Assembly (NCBI RefSeq): GCF_030253575.1
Contig: NC_080557.1
Span: 41,988,501-42,052,500 of the forward strand
DNA length: 64,000 nucleotides
Source: Rhododendron vialii
Lineage: Eukaryota > Streptophyta > Magnoliopsida > Ericales > Ericaceae
Reading direction: 5' to 3'
Part shown: in pieces, positions 35,339 to 45,554 of the stretch
Position numbering within the stretch: position 1 is the first letter of the stretch
Layout: each line of letters opens with the position of its first letter
Notes under the pieces: generated by a model
What the model was told of the DNA's origin: nothing
Databases searched by the model: none
The model's input: only the letters and a program-made list of their open reading frames with translations
Program-made: the position numbers and the translations under genes

Positions 35339-35748
35339 GTGTGTATATATATATACAGTCCTTATTCAGTGAGGGATCCCGCAAGGTTTTACTGTGAGGA
35401 CCTCGCTTTTTCAATCAAATTTCGATGATCTGAGCTGCTCAAAGTGATCAGAATATGATTTTAAAGGTACCCGCAAAAAATCAGCAAAAAAAAAAAGACC
35501 GGAAAGGGCTCGATCGGAGCAGTATTCATTGAACGGTTCAGTAAAAAATTGCTCAAATCAAACTCTTTCCGGTTATTTTTTTTGCCGATTTCTCGCGGGT
35601 TCTCTTAAAATCACGTTCTGCACACTTTGATTGGCTCGGATCATCAAAATTTGCTCGAAAAATGGGAGGTCCGCACGGTAGACTAGTAAGGAATCCTTCA
35701 TTGAATTCGTGGTGTGTGTGTGTGTGTGTGTATATATATATTAGTATA
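35339..35748. repeat. Inverted-repeat element framed by GT/TA runs
   Basis: Arms from about 35360 and 35712 converge near 35535. The left arm has GAGGACCTCGCTTTTTCAATC, GATGATCTGAGC, GATTTTAAAGGTACCCGC; the right arm carries their diverged complements. Both outer flanks are (GT)n(TA)n microsatellites (35336-35356; 35711-35740). Probably a MITE of unknown superfamily. Confidence 0.6.
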
Positions 35749-35848
35749 TAATATATGTCCTTTGAAATTGTTTACTCAGTGGAGAACAAAATCATTTATT
35801 AAAAACGGCCGGTCGTTGAAAGCAAAATATTACAACAAAGTGGGAAAG

Positions 35849-37115
35849 AAGGATGATGCTATGGTGTGCCCGGTCATTTTGGGGATACCGTAATTTTTGG
35901 CATAACTTTACCATTATGAGTATAACTAAAACCAATTACAAGCATAACAGAACCCAAACAAGACATAATCAAGGAATATTTAAAAAATCAATCAAGACGT
36001 AACCAAACCCAACTAGGGCATAACAAACAAGTTATGCCTTACTATGGTTTTGGTTATGCTTTGCTATGATTCTGTTATGCTTGTAATGGATTTTAGTTAT
36101 GATCATAATGATTTTGTTATGTAAAAAGTTACGGTGTCTCCAAAATGACAGGGGACACCGAAGTCATTCCCGGGAAAGAAACTTTTTTCTTAGGGAAATG
36201 CTACGGTGTCTACCCGCCGTTTGGGGACACCGTAATTTTTGGCATAACTGACCATTACAAGTATAATCAAAACCAGTGATGTGTATAACCAAAACTTTAC
36301 AAAGGCATAACCCTCAAAATTCCCAAAAATTCTGGGAATTTTGGGAGTTATGCCTTTGTAAGGCCTTAGTTATACATGTCACTGGTTTTTGTTATGCTTG
36401 TAATGGTCAGTTATGCCAAAAATTACGGTGTTTCCATAATGACTGGAGACATCATAGGATCATTTTTTTTCTTTCGGATGATGCTATAGTGTCTCCGATC
36501 ATTTTGGGGATACCGTAATTTTTGGCATAACTTTACCATTAGGAGCATAACTAAAATCAATTACAAGCATAACAGAACCAAAACAAAGTATAACTAAGGA
36601 ATATCCAAAAACCAACAAAGGCGTATGGTTTTAGTTATGCCTTGCTATGATTCTTTTATGCTTGTAATGGATTTTGGTTATACTCATAATGATTTTGTTA
36701 TACTCATAATGATTTTGTTATGCCAAAAGTTACAGTGTCCCCAAAATGACCGGAGACACCGAAATCATTCCCTTTTCTTATAGTTTAATCCAAGGATGAT
36801 GCTATGGTGTCCCCCATCATTTTGGGACACCGTAATTTTAGCATAACATTACCATTAGGAGCATAACTAAAATTAATTACAAGCATAACAGAACCCAAAC
36901 AAGACATAACCAAGGAATATCCAAAAAACCAATCAAGACTTAACTAAACCCAACCAAGACATAACAAATAAGTTATGCCTTGCTATGGTTTTGGTTATGC
37001 CTTTCTATGGTTCTGTTATGTTTGTAATGGATTTTGATTATACTCATAATGATTTTGTTATGCCAAAAATTACGGTATCCCCAAAATAACCGGGGACACC
37101 GAAGTCATTCCCTTA
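35849..37115. mobile_element. Cluster of four related MITEs
   Basis: Four inverted-repeat elements of about 270-325 bp lie almost end to end: about 35849-36172, 36194-36468, 36476-36772 and 36793-37111. All have ends like GGATGATGCTATGGTGTC...GGTCATTTTGGGGACACCGTAATTTTTGGCATAAC and complementary right ends GTTATGCCAAAAATTACGGTG...GACACCGAAGTCATTCCC. The middles share GCATAAC words but differ in length and orientation of inner parts. No coding capacity. Superfamily not assigned. Confidence 0.8.
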
Positions 37116-37177
37116 ATGGAATCACTTCCCACTTTAACTTGACTTCCTTGCCACACAATATTCTTTTCACGTTTCAG

Positions 37178-37905
37178 AGGGTGTTTGGGAGCTAACTTTT
37201 TGGCTTTTTGACTTTTGGGATTATGATCAGAATGTATTTTGTATTTGGTGAAGTGTTTGGATGATATGTGCAAAATGTATTTTGCAATAAGAATAATGTT
37301 TGGAAGATATGGAATGAAAATGAATTATGGAGTGATGTTTTACTATGTTGCCCCCGCAACTATTTCTACTGCTACGTGGCCCTCCCTTCTACCAATGCCC
37401 CCACCTACCGGTACTCTTCTTCTCCTTTGCTTCTTTTCTTTTCTTCTTTTGGTCAACACAACACTCACAGGGCTGAGAGAGAGAGAAAGAGAGAGAGAGC
37501 AGCGTGTGAGAGAGGGAGAGAGGGAGAGAGAGGGGAGTCCGGCCACCACTACCTCCTCATCACCACCTTCAACCGGCCGCCATCACCTCTTCCATAACCA
37601 CCACCACCAAGCTCACCCCACCACCGGTTCCCACCAGCAACCGAGATCCCCACCTGCACATAACGTTCAGAACGAGAAATTATCCGAAAAGAGAGAGGGT
37701 AGCCTTGTCTTTTTGGCATAGCTTGATTCGAAAATTGGAAAATGAGAATTGAAAAAGCTTCTTTTTGCAGATTTTCAGTTTTGTTGTAGAAACAAGAAAT
37801 TGAAAAATCCATTTTACCCAAAATTCATTTTCCCTCTTCCTGCCAAACATTCAAAATCCAAAAATGGGAATTGAAAAATGTAAAACCAGGCCTTCCAAAC
37901 ACTCC
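37178..37905. mobile_element. Probable hAT-like non-autonomous element
   Basis: The left end AGAGGGTGTTTGGGAG and right end CTTCCAAACACTCCCTC are imperfect inverted repeats. The left 180 bp (GACTTTTGGGATTATGATC ... AATGAAAATGAATTATGGAG) is matched by inverted sequence at 43866-44145. It contains a GA run (37475-37535). The GGGTGTTTGG-type terminus is common in hAT elements, but an 8-bp target duplication was not established. Confidence 0.5.
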
Positions 37906-37989
37906 CTCAGTACTCGACAAACCCCACCTCCTCTCCCCAACCCTATCCCCCACCCCTCCACAAACCATCGCTCCTCCCCTCCCTCCCTT

Positions 37990-38534
37990 TCTCTCTCTCC
38001 ACCCTCCTCTTCTCCCTCTCTCTCTCTCTTCTCCGGCCCCCCAACCCGAGCCCCTCCAATCCCTCCTCTTCTGGCTCGCCCTTTCCCTCCTCCTCGGCCC
38101 CTTCGCCCCCTCCTCCCTCACCGCCGGCAACATCCGCGTCGGCGCTGGCAAACTCCTCGAACCCCCTCCTCCTCCCCCATCCCCCTCCCCGGATCTCGAC
38201 AAGAAAACCCCCAATCGACGGTCCAGACACTGCAAACCGGACGAATCGGTATTCAATCCGGTTCAGGAAACCGTTGAGTGTATCAAGAATGGAGATGATT
38301 TGCGAGGGTCGTGTCAATCGGAGGCAAATTTGGGTGATAAATCGGCGGTTGAGGGCGGAGGAGAGAGAGAGAGTGGGATTACAAGCTGTCGAAGAAGTTG
38401 CTGGTGAAGCATCCGGTGGGGAAGCCGGGGCGGTGGGAGGCGGTGGCGGAGGCGTTCCGAGGCGGCACGGGGTGGAGAGGGTTGCTGAGTTCAAAAAGGG
38501 GTTTACGAGCTCAAAGGCTTCTGCTGAGGCTTGA
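37990..38534 (+). pseudogene. Broken gene for a SANT/Myb-like membrane-associated protein
   Basis: Three frames are needed to read one protein-like sequence: a signal-anchor-like [15 protein letters not shown] (about 38066-38110); then, after a change inside a GA run at about 38365-38377, the SANT-like [22 protein letters not shown] (about 38391-38455); then, after another change, RRHGVERVAEFKKGF. The KHPVGKPGRWE...AEAF...GRHGVE pattern is that of plant DnaJ/SANT-type homeodomain-like proteins. Downstream sequence stops soon after. Two frame changes within 150 bp and no further exons indicate a pseudogene fragment. Confidence 0.6.
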
Positions 38535-38923
38535 AAAAGGATTTCTTAATACAACTGTTCTGAGTGGCATTGGAGAGGTAATTGGTGTATCATTGCATTA
38601 TGACATATCCTTCCCGTTCATTGCTTGATCGAATTTTCAAAAAATTTATCAAAATTCAACTTGCAGACTATAATCAGGTAATTATTTTTATAATGAGTAC
38701 TATAACTTATATGGAACACATTTAAAACGGTTGAAATTCGTATTTATTATAGGTACTAGAGGCCGGAGCATATGCAGTCGGATTTTTACCATATTTTTAT
38801 AAAAATGCTTTCCACTTATTGTTTGATCAAATTTTTACAAATATTTTGACAATCCGACTTGCACGCGTATCACGTGTGCCCCGATTTTTAGTAGATATAT
38901 AAGCTCCTTCACCTAACCCTAAA

Positions 38924-38949
<26 letters not shown>

Positions 38950-38958
<9 letters not shown>

Positions 38959-39276
38959 CCATATGATCAGCTACTTGACCATTTGAATAACACAAAAGTG
39001 GATCATAGAAGGAACGGGAAGCTGCCTATTGTCATCGGAGAATATCAAAGAGAGAAAAGAAGAAGAAGAATACATGATGAACTTCCCTACTTACCCGGGT
39101 CAATCCGAACAAGATACCGCGGCCATGGTCTCAGCTCTGCCTCAAATTATTGGAAACAGTACTACAGACGATAAAACCCTAGTAGTACTTCCTCATGACT
39201 TTCATGCCAACTCTCCAGCCTTCTCTCAAAACCAATCGAACCAATCTCATCAACAAAATCAAGATCAACGTAATTG
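38950..39276 (+). pseudogene. Truncated ERF-type transcription factor (N-terminal part only)
   Basis: FPTYPGQSEQDTAAMVSAL (about 39084-39140) followed by IIGN matches the conserved segment just before the AP2 domain in group-X ERFs (ERF114/ABR1/RAP2.6L-like). A preceding stretch VDHRRNGKLP lies in another frame, so at least one frame change is present, and no ATG is placed at the expected start (the frame reads PYDQLLDHLNN). No AP2 DNA-binding domain (YRGVRQRPWG-like) occurs downstream before unrelated sequence begins. A splice donor may lie at about 39270. Confidence 0.6.
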
Positions 39277-39439
39277 ATTTTTCCACCTCAATGCTATGAT
39301 ATAACCTATACCTAACAAGATTAAGTGAATACCTAAAATAGCATTCGGTTTCATTACTTGTTTTTCTTCATAAATAATTACGAGGAATTAAAAAGATTAT
39401 TCAAGAGTTTTAGATCCATTGTTTGCTTGTAAGATGGTG

Positions 39440-39850
39440 TTCATCTCATATTCTCTCTCTCTCTCTCTCTAAACCTAGGGTTTTCTGGTTTCAGCCGCCG
39501 CCGGGGGGAGGCGCCTCCGTCCCTCCTCCCCGGGCTACCCTTTCCTCTCCCTCCCGCAACCTCTCTCTCCTTCCCTCTCCCCTTCCAGTTTCCCCTTTTC
39601 CCTTTCCTTCTCGCCTGCGTTTTCTTGGGTTACTGCCCTCCTTTGTGTGGGAGGGTGGGGCGGCTGCTGCCGTCTCCGGCCGGAGGACTCCCTGGTTTCC
39701 TCCGGATGCCCAGCGGCCTTGGGTGGCCCGAACGCGGTGGTCGTCGGTGGTGGGGCCTGGTGGTGTAGATCTGGAGGGGTTTGTGTAGGCGGAGGGCGTT
39801 CGTGTGGTGGGTTTGGTGTAGTTAGCTGTTTTTGCTAATGGTTTGTTTTG
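39440..39850. other. GC-rich block of unknown origin
   Basis: A CT microsatellite (39451-39469) followed by about 350 bp of GC-rich, CT/GG-rich sequence unlike its AT-rich neighbours. Frames are open on composition alone. It resembles leader or 5' regions of plant retroelements or genes, and no family could be named. Confidence 0.35.
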
Positions 39851-39948
39851 CAGGTTTGTTTTTTTCCAAAATTGATCGGCGAAGGTGGGACGTCATTCGG
39901 TGTTAATTGAAATTAATTAAAGGGTGTTAATTAAGCTTTTGCACGCAG

Positions 39949-40144
39949 GTTTAAACTTCACCAAAGGTGATCTTTGCTACCGGTACATGGATCCAAAGAT
40001 TCCAAACCAGTACTGGACGTGGCCCAACGGAGAACATGTGGAATCATGGTTTCCCTCGGAATTATTCACGGATGGTGATTATTCCGGTCATCCGGGTTCC
40101 TTCTCCCAGGAGTACTCCCATGAAGATATCACTACTATTATGGA
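39949..40144 (+). pseudogene. Orphan exon, possibly from the local small-Myb gene family
   Basis: Bounded by GCACGCAG (acceptor) and GTAAGTAAT (consensus donor). The open frame includes MDPKIPNQYWTWPNGEHVE and ELFTDGDYSGHPGSFSQEYS. I do not recognise the family. The layout (M-D/N-P-x-I/L-P, then a W/F/Y-rich acidic segment) resembles the first exon at 45555 (MNPNLPTDGP...) and the style of the exon at 61525. No partner exons are seen within 5 kb. Confidence 0.4.
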
Positions 40145-40973
40145 GTAAGTAATTACTAAATCCATGCACAAACAATATGAGAGATTGTATTCCTTAAAAA
40201 TGAGTTAGAGTAAAATTATTAAGAGTTTTTTTTTATTATTTGAAAGAAAATTATTGGGAGCTGAACGTGGAATTTTTCTGTTAAATGCATCAATGTTCCT
40301 CTGCACTATGTGGAATCACGTTATCACGGAGAAAGAAAACAATAATAGTACTCGGCTTATTTACCTTTTGGAATCACGTTCTCATGGTTCATCGTCTGCC
40401 GCAGCCACGGGCTGAACACAGTTGGCGACATCTGGGCAAAAACCTGGGTTTTTCTTCGACCGGCGTTCGTCGATTAACCAAGCCCTCTCTCTCCCTCTCC
40501 TTCGTGTCTTCTCCGTACCAACTGGGGTTGTAACAGGGTTAGAGGATAAGTTAAAGGGAGACAGGTGTCACATGCTGAAGGGTGGGACAGGGAGTCGAGA
40601 CGCACGAGTCGGACAGGCATGAGTCGGACAGAGGATCTAAAGCTGTAATTTTTTAGGAGTAAATTATTCACTGGGCCACCGCCACTTTTATCCGCACCTC
40701 ATTTTTAAGGTAGATAAAGGTATTATGACATCATGTGTCGATATTTCAAGACGATTAATGTTTTTTTAATTTTACTGAGGTTTTTGGCATGGATATTTTT
40801 GATATTTTGTCTAAATATTTACCAGATTCAGATTATTTTTTATTTATATTATTTTTTTAATTTAAAAATATAAAATAAATACTTATTCTTTAAGAATATA
40901 TTCTAAAATCTAACTCAATTAGGCAAGTGTTGTTCCCTTCCCTCTTGCTAGGCCCACCAATGTTTACAAAAAG
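40145..40973. other. Intergenic DNA, no gene seen
   Basis: AT-rich with a short GC-richer stretch (40390-40640) whose frames show no protein family. Confidence 0.4.
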
Positions 40974-41166
40974 CATGCCCTGGGAATATTATTAATGCTT
41001 TAAAATAATAACTCTTGTCATTGGTTGGTTTGACAAGTAACTGTTTTTTTTTTTTATAACAGCAAAATCATGCCCTGGGAATATTATTAATGCTTTAAAA
41101 TAATAACTCTTGTCATTGGTTGGTTTGACAAGTAACTGTTTATTTTTTTTTTATAACAGCAAAATC
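40974..41166. repeat. Two-copy direct repeat, about 95-98 bp
   Basis: CATGCCCTGGGAATATTATT ... TTATAACAGCAAAATC occurs at 40974-41068 and again at 41069-41166, nearly identical apart from the T-run length. A very recent tandem duplication. Confidence 0.93.
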
Positions 41167-41339
41167 CTAAGATTTGATTTGACTCTGTTTAAGTATACTT
41201 GCACAAATTAAAAGGTGATTCAGATTAGGTATGGATCTAGCAGCTTTTTTCCTTTGTTTAAGGAAAGAAGGATACTGCTATTTATATATAAAGGAATAAT
41301 ATTATAATGTCTATCTTTACAGTGTTTCCGTTATGTCTC

Positions 41340-41510
41340 TTGTTATGTCTTGCTACACACTTGTTCTTATAATCATGTGCAAAGTGGAATATGCTCTCCA
41401 TTAATAACCTTGCTACACACTTGAGATGGAATATGCTCTCACAAGAGATGGAATATGCTCTCCATTAATAATCTTGCTACACACTTGTCCTTATAATCAT
41501 TTGAAATCAT
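41340..41510. repeat. Short irregular repeat (CTTGCTACACACTTG)
   Basis: CTTGCTACACACTTG recurs three times with ATGGAATATGCTCTCCATTAAT between copies, suggesting nested slippage duplications. Confidence 0.7.
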
Positions 41511-41773
41511 GCGTGCTTACTAACTTTAGTGTACTTTCACTAAATTTCAAAGCAAAGCTTTACACTAATTTCTCTAATTTTTGTACAGCTAGATGTTAAC
41601 AAAAAAATTAGTGTGTCCTCACTAGCTTTTCAAATTAGCATGAAGTTGCTTTATTAAAGATCTCAATGAGATCTATCAAACAAGATCCATAATGATAGAA
41701 AAATTATTTGCGTAAACACGTGATTTTTGAGCTTGAAATTGCATTATATAAAAAAAAAGACTGTTGCTATGAT

Positions 41774-42170
41774 AATGGGCGCCGGCAGAGGGAAATAGTA
41801 TCGGCAGCAGCACCGGGCCGTCTCCGACCACCAGACGGCCGATCCGAGCAGTCCAAAAATTCTAAAAAAAAAAACCAAGGGGGCTTACGTGAGAATCAAC
41901 GGCATCCGAGGTGTATAGGGTGCTTGATCCGAGCACCCCTTTTCCATGTATATATGAAGCACCCCTTTTCCGTATATATATGATGATTCATATATACACG
42001 GAAAATGGGTGCTCGGATCAAGTACCCTACACATCTCGGATGCCGTTGATTCTCGCGTAAGCCCCCTTGGTTTTTTTTTTTTAGAATTTTTGGACGGCTC
42101 GGATCGGCCGTCTGGTGGTCGGAGACGGCCCGGCGCGGCCGCCGGTACGATTTCCCTCCCGCCGCCCATT
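41774..42170. repeat. 397-bp near-perfect foldback element
   Basis: Begins AATGGGCGCCGGCAGAGGGAA and ends with the diverged complement CTCCCGCCGCCCATT. The arms match over almost 190 bp (CCAGACGGCCGATCCGAGC, AGTCCAAAAATTCTAAAA, CCAAGGGGGCTTACG, GATTCATATATAC near the centre). Target duplication not evident. A long-arm MITE whose transcript would form one long hairpin. Confidence 0.88.
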
Positions 42171-42331
42171 GGTACCTATATAAATTCTACCAAAATAATT
42201 ACCATCCTTCTTATTTTCCGGAACAACCCTTCTTATTCAACAAAAAATAAGTTCTTTTTTTGTTTCTGGAACCCAGCCTAATTTTTACATTCCCATTTTC
42301 AACTTTTCAACTTGGTGTTTGAGGGACACAA

Positions 42332-43440
42332 CACTACAAGAAAAATGAAAATTGGTGACGAAAAAGTGGCGACGAAATTTAATTTTGTCACTAAATGAGT
42401 ATATTTGACGACGAAAAAATAAATTCGTCACCGTTTTGACAACTTCCACGACGAAATAATTTTGTCACCAATTATACCTGTTTAGCGACGAAAAAAATAC
42501 TTTCGTCACCAAAAGTACCCATTTGGAGACGAAATACATTTTTCGTCACCAAAAGCTTAAAAAAGGTGACGAAATTATTTTTTGTCGCCAAAGATAATCA
42601 TTTGGTGACAAAAAAAATATTTCGTCGCTAAATGAGACCAATTTAGTAACGAAATATTTTTTTTGTCACCAAATGCTTAACTTTGGTGACGAAAAATAAT
42701 TTCGTCACCATTTTAACGCTTTCAGCGACGAAAAATATATTTCGTCATCAAATGGGTACCTTTCGTGACGAAATTTATGAATTGCGCTTTGTCACTAAAT
42801 GTATTTCGAACATAACTATTTATTAAAAACTCCGATTGAGATAATTCAAATTGGGTTTGAACAATAACTTAATTGCATACAACTTTCATGTTTATCAAAA
42901 TTACTAATTTTAATGTTTAAAGGTTCAAAATTACATTTGAAATATATTTTTATGTTAAACATATATGTTATATATTAGATATTTCAAATATTTACTGAAA
43001 AGTGTGTGTGGTGTAGTTGGTTAGAGCTTGCGCAAAAAACTCAAGAGACTCGGGTTTAAAACCCAGCAAGAGTAAGAAAGAAGGATTTTTTTCCTATATG
43101 AAAATGTCTTTTGCAACGAAAATTTTCGTCACCGATGAGACTCATCAGTGACGAATTTTTTCGTTGCCAAAAGGAATAATTTATGACAAAAAATTTCGTC
43201 GTCAAAAAACACAATAAGTGAGGAAAAAAATTTCGTCACCAATTATTCACTTTTTGATGACGAAATATTTTGTCATCAAAAGACACTATAGGTGACGAAA
43301 AATAGATTTCGTCACCAGGTAGGAATCCTCGACAACCTTTAGTCGACAAATTTTTTTTCGTCACCTATATTATTTGTGACGAAAAATAAGCAATTTGTGA
43401 CGATATTCATTCGTCACTCAATGCAATTTTTCTTGTAGTG
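42332..43440. mobile_element. Non-autonomous CACTA (En/Spm) element B
   Basis: Starts CACTACAAGAAAAATGAAAAT and ends ATTTTTCTTGTAGTG, a perfect match to the CACTA consensus end. Flanked by CAA on both sides (42329-42331 and 43441-43443). Both subterminal regions are packed with GGTGACGAAA/TTTCGTCACC words in alternating orientation, the expected binding arrays. 1109 bp, no transposase; holds a tRNA-like segment. Confidence 0.93.
43002..43075 (+). other. tRNA-like sequence inside CACTA element B
   Basis: GTGTAGTTGGTTAGAGC is a good A-box and D-arm; GACTCGGGTTTAAAACCCAGC is a B-box/T-arm with a degenerate core. No matching acceptor stem, so not a functional tRNA gene. Confidence 0.6.
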
Positions 43441-43505
43441 CAAGCCAAAACCCATTCTCCAAAAATACATCTGCAAATTTGATGAAAGGATATATAGCAA
43501 AAGCC

Positions 43506-43529
43506 AAAAGGACCTCCGGAGGTCCTTTT
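43506..43529. repeat. 24-bp perfect palindrome
   Basis: AAAAGGACCTCC followed directly by its exact complement, 66 bp beyond CACTA element B. Confidence 0.9.
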
Positions 43530-43865
43530 CTCATTATCTTTTTTGCCTTTTTCAATTTTCTTACATCCAAAATACCCAAATGTCCTTTCCTTTTATATGC
43601 TAATAACAAACCCATCACTGGACAAAAAATGTGAAGTACTCTGGCTATGCAATTTTTTTCTTGTTCTTCAGGTGCTACTATTTGTTTCCCCATAAAGATG
43701 GCTAGCACTCAACGGAAACTGAGTTGATCATCTTAGGTTTTTTTATTGTTTTGGTTTCACTTTTTCTTGTTTTTTGCATTACAACCAAATATATGAAATT
43801 AACCTGTTTTTCAATAGATTTTATGGAAAAATTTTATTTCTGCCAAAACATATAGAGAGGATTTT

Positions 43866-44145
43866 TGTGTCACAATCTAAACTTTACAAAATTGATTAAA
43901 TCATTATTTATACACATTATATCCCGTGATAAATGACCAAGGGTAACATGGTAAAAAATTAACTCATAATTCATTTTCATCATATATCTCCCAAACACTA
44001 CTCCTGTTGCAAAAGACATTCTGCACGTATCATCCAAACACTCTAACAGATTCAAAATACATTATGATCATAATTCAAAAAGCCAAAAAGTCAAAAAGTT
44101 AAAAATAAAAAGTCAAAAACTAAGCTCCCATACACCCCCTACATA
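43866..44145. mobile_element. Partial copy of the hAT-like element, inverted
   Basis: The complement (AGGGGGTGTATGGGAGC ... GAATTATGATCATAATG ... TTGGATGATACGTGCAGAATG ... ATGATGAAAATGAATTATG) aligns with 37178-37340. Only one end is visible. Confidence 0.55.
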
Positions 44146-45540
44146 TCAGTAAATTCCATTATTTTTTCCTTGTTAACAGTCAAGGGAATTTGGATAAACT
44201 TATGTTGATTTCGACTAATTTCCTCCACCATTCCTTGAGAGATAGGATCCGGTGATAGTTAAACTTTTACCGGTCAGAGATCGATAACAAACATATTCGA
44301 ATTCTGGACCATTGATTGTCAAAATGAACGGTCTGGATGATAATCCTCACACGATCCTCAGAGGAATCCTCGTAGAGGATCTGGATCCATGAAATTGTGT
44401 GTTGCAGCAAATCGATGGGGCAAAATCTTCCTTAATTAAGGAAATTGTGGGTTGTGAGAGTAAGAATCATCCACAGGTGGCCAAGTGGTAAGTCGCAATT
44501 GTAAAAAATGAAAAAAAACAAAAACAAAAAATACGTATAAAGTGATATTATGAAGTAAAAATACACAAAGCGAATAAACAAAATGAAAAAGAATCACCTT
44601 GTTTGGTTCCCATCTCGGACCCAAGGACCCTGCCGAGCGGCACCGTTGCCAAGCGGCCAATCCGGCCGTTCATCTCAGAATCAACGGCCCGGATCGAAAC
44701 ATCTTTTTCCTTTTCCTTTCTTTTATTTTTTAAATCCGTTCAGTACCTTTACATCTGGGCCGTCCAAAACACTTTTGGACGGCCGAGATGTGCTCGGCAC
44801 CCCTGCCAAGCACCCCTGCTTGGCAGGGACTCCAGGTCCTGAGGCCCTCCCATCTCATCTCATTTTCTTCTCTACACGTTTCTTAATACTTTTTCCTCTC
44901 TGTCTCTCTCCACTCATTACCATTTATTACATCAAAAATAACTTTCAAAAATGAGAACCAAACAAGGTAAGGGCTCCAATTTTTACTGATGGTACTCCTA
45001 CAAGTGGAGTGCCAAAATCAATCCCTAAACACCTATAGGGATTGATTTTTGCACTCTAATTTTGGAGTGCCGGAAGTAAAAATTAGAGTTTCCAAAATGA
45101 AAATCCAACTAAAAAATGTATGCACGTAACATGAAATTGTGGTTTTGGGGAAGACCTCATGCCTTGAAATCTGCATATGCGGACCATGGGACCCCCTTTG
45201 AAATTAATCTTATGTCCCTACCTAGCGGTTTGGGATCACCAGCGGAAGAGAGGTTTACTACATTCAGTGATGATTACGCCGCAAATGAACAAATGACAAC
45301 CATGTGACTGTGGGTTTGACAATTTTTTTTTAAAAAATTTGGCGAATTCTTAATCCACCGCCACTGCCGGCAGTCAAACCCACAATGCCATCCCACAATG
45401 GCAACCGATGTCTGCGCGGTATAAAACCAGATGCAATAGTATAATTCAAGGAGATAAAAAAGCATGCATTTTTGATCAGCCTACCTTCAGTGAGTTATTA
45501 CTAGTATAATTCTTTGCACCATATTTCTAAATTTTCCGTT
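44146..45540. other. Intergenic DNA with MITE-like GC-rich patch
   Basis: No gene. At about 44590-44860 a GC-rich patch shows self-complementary words (GGCCAATCCGGCCG; TTTTGGACGGCCGAGATG; TGCCAAGCACCCCTGC), probably a decayed foldback element. A further inverted pair (CCTATAGGGATTGATTTT with its complement) lies at 45010-45060. Confidence 0.4.
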
Positions 45541-45554
45541 ATACGCTGGTGGTT

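Noticed and set aside
37825-38494. Several overlapping GC-rich frames on both strands
   Set aside because: Only the plus-strand SANT-like fragments show protein conservation; the minus frames are their complements.
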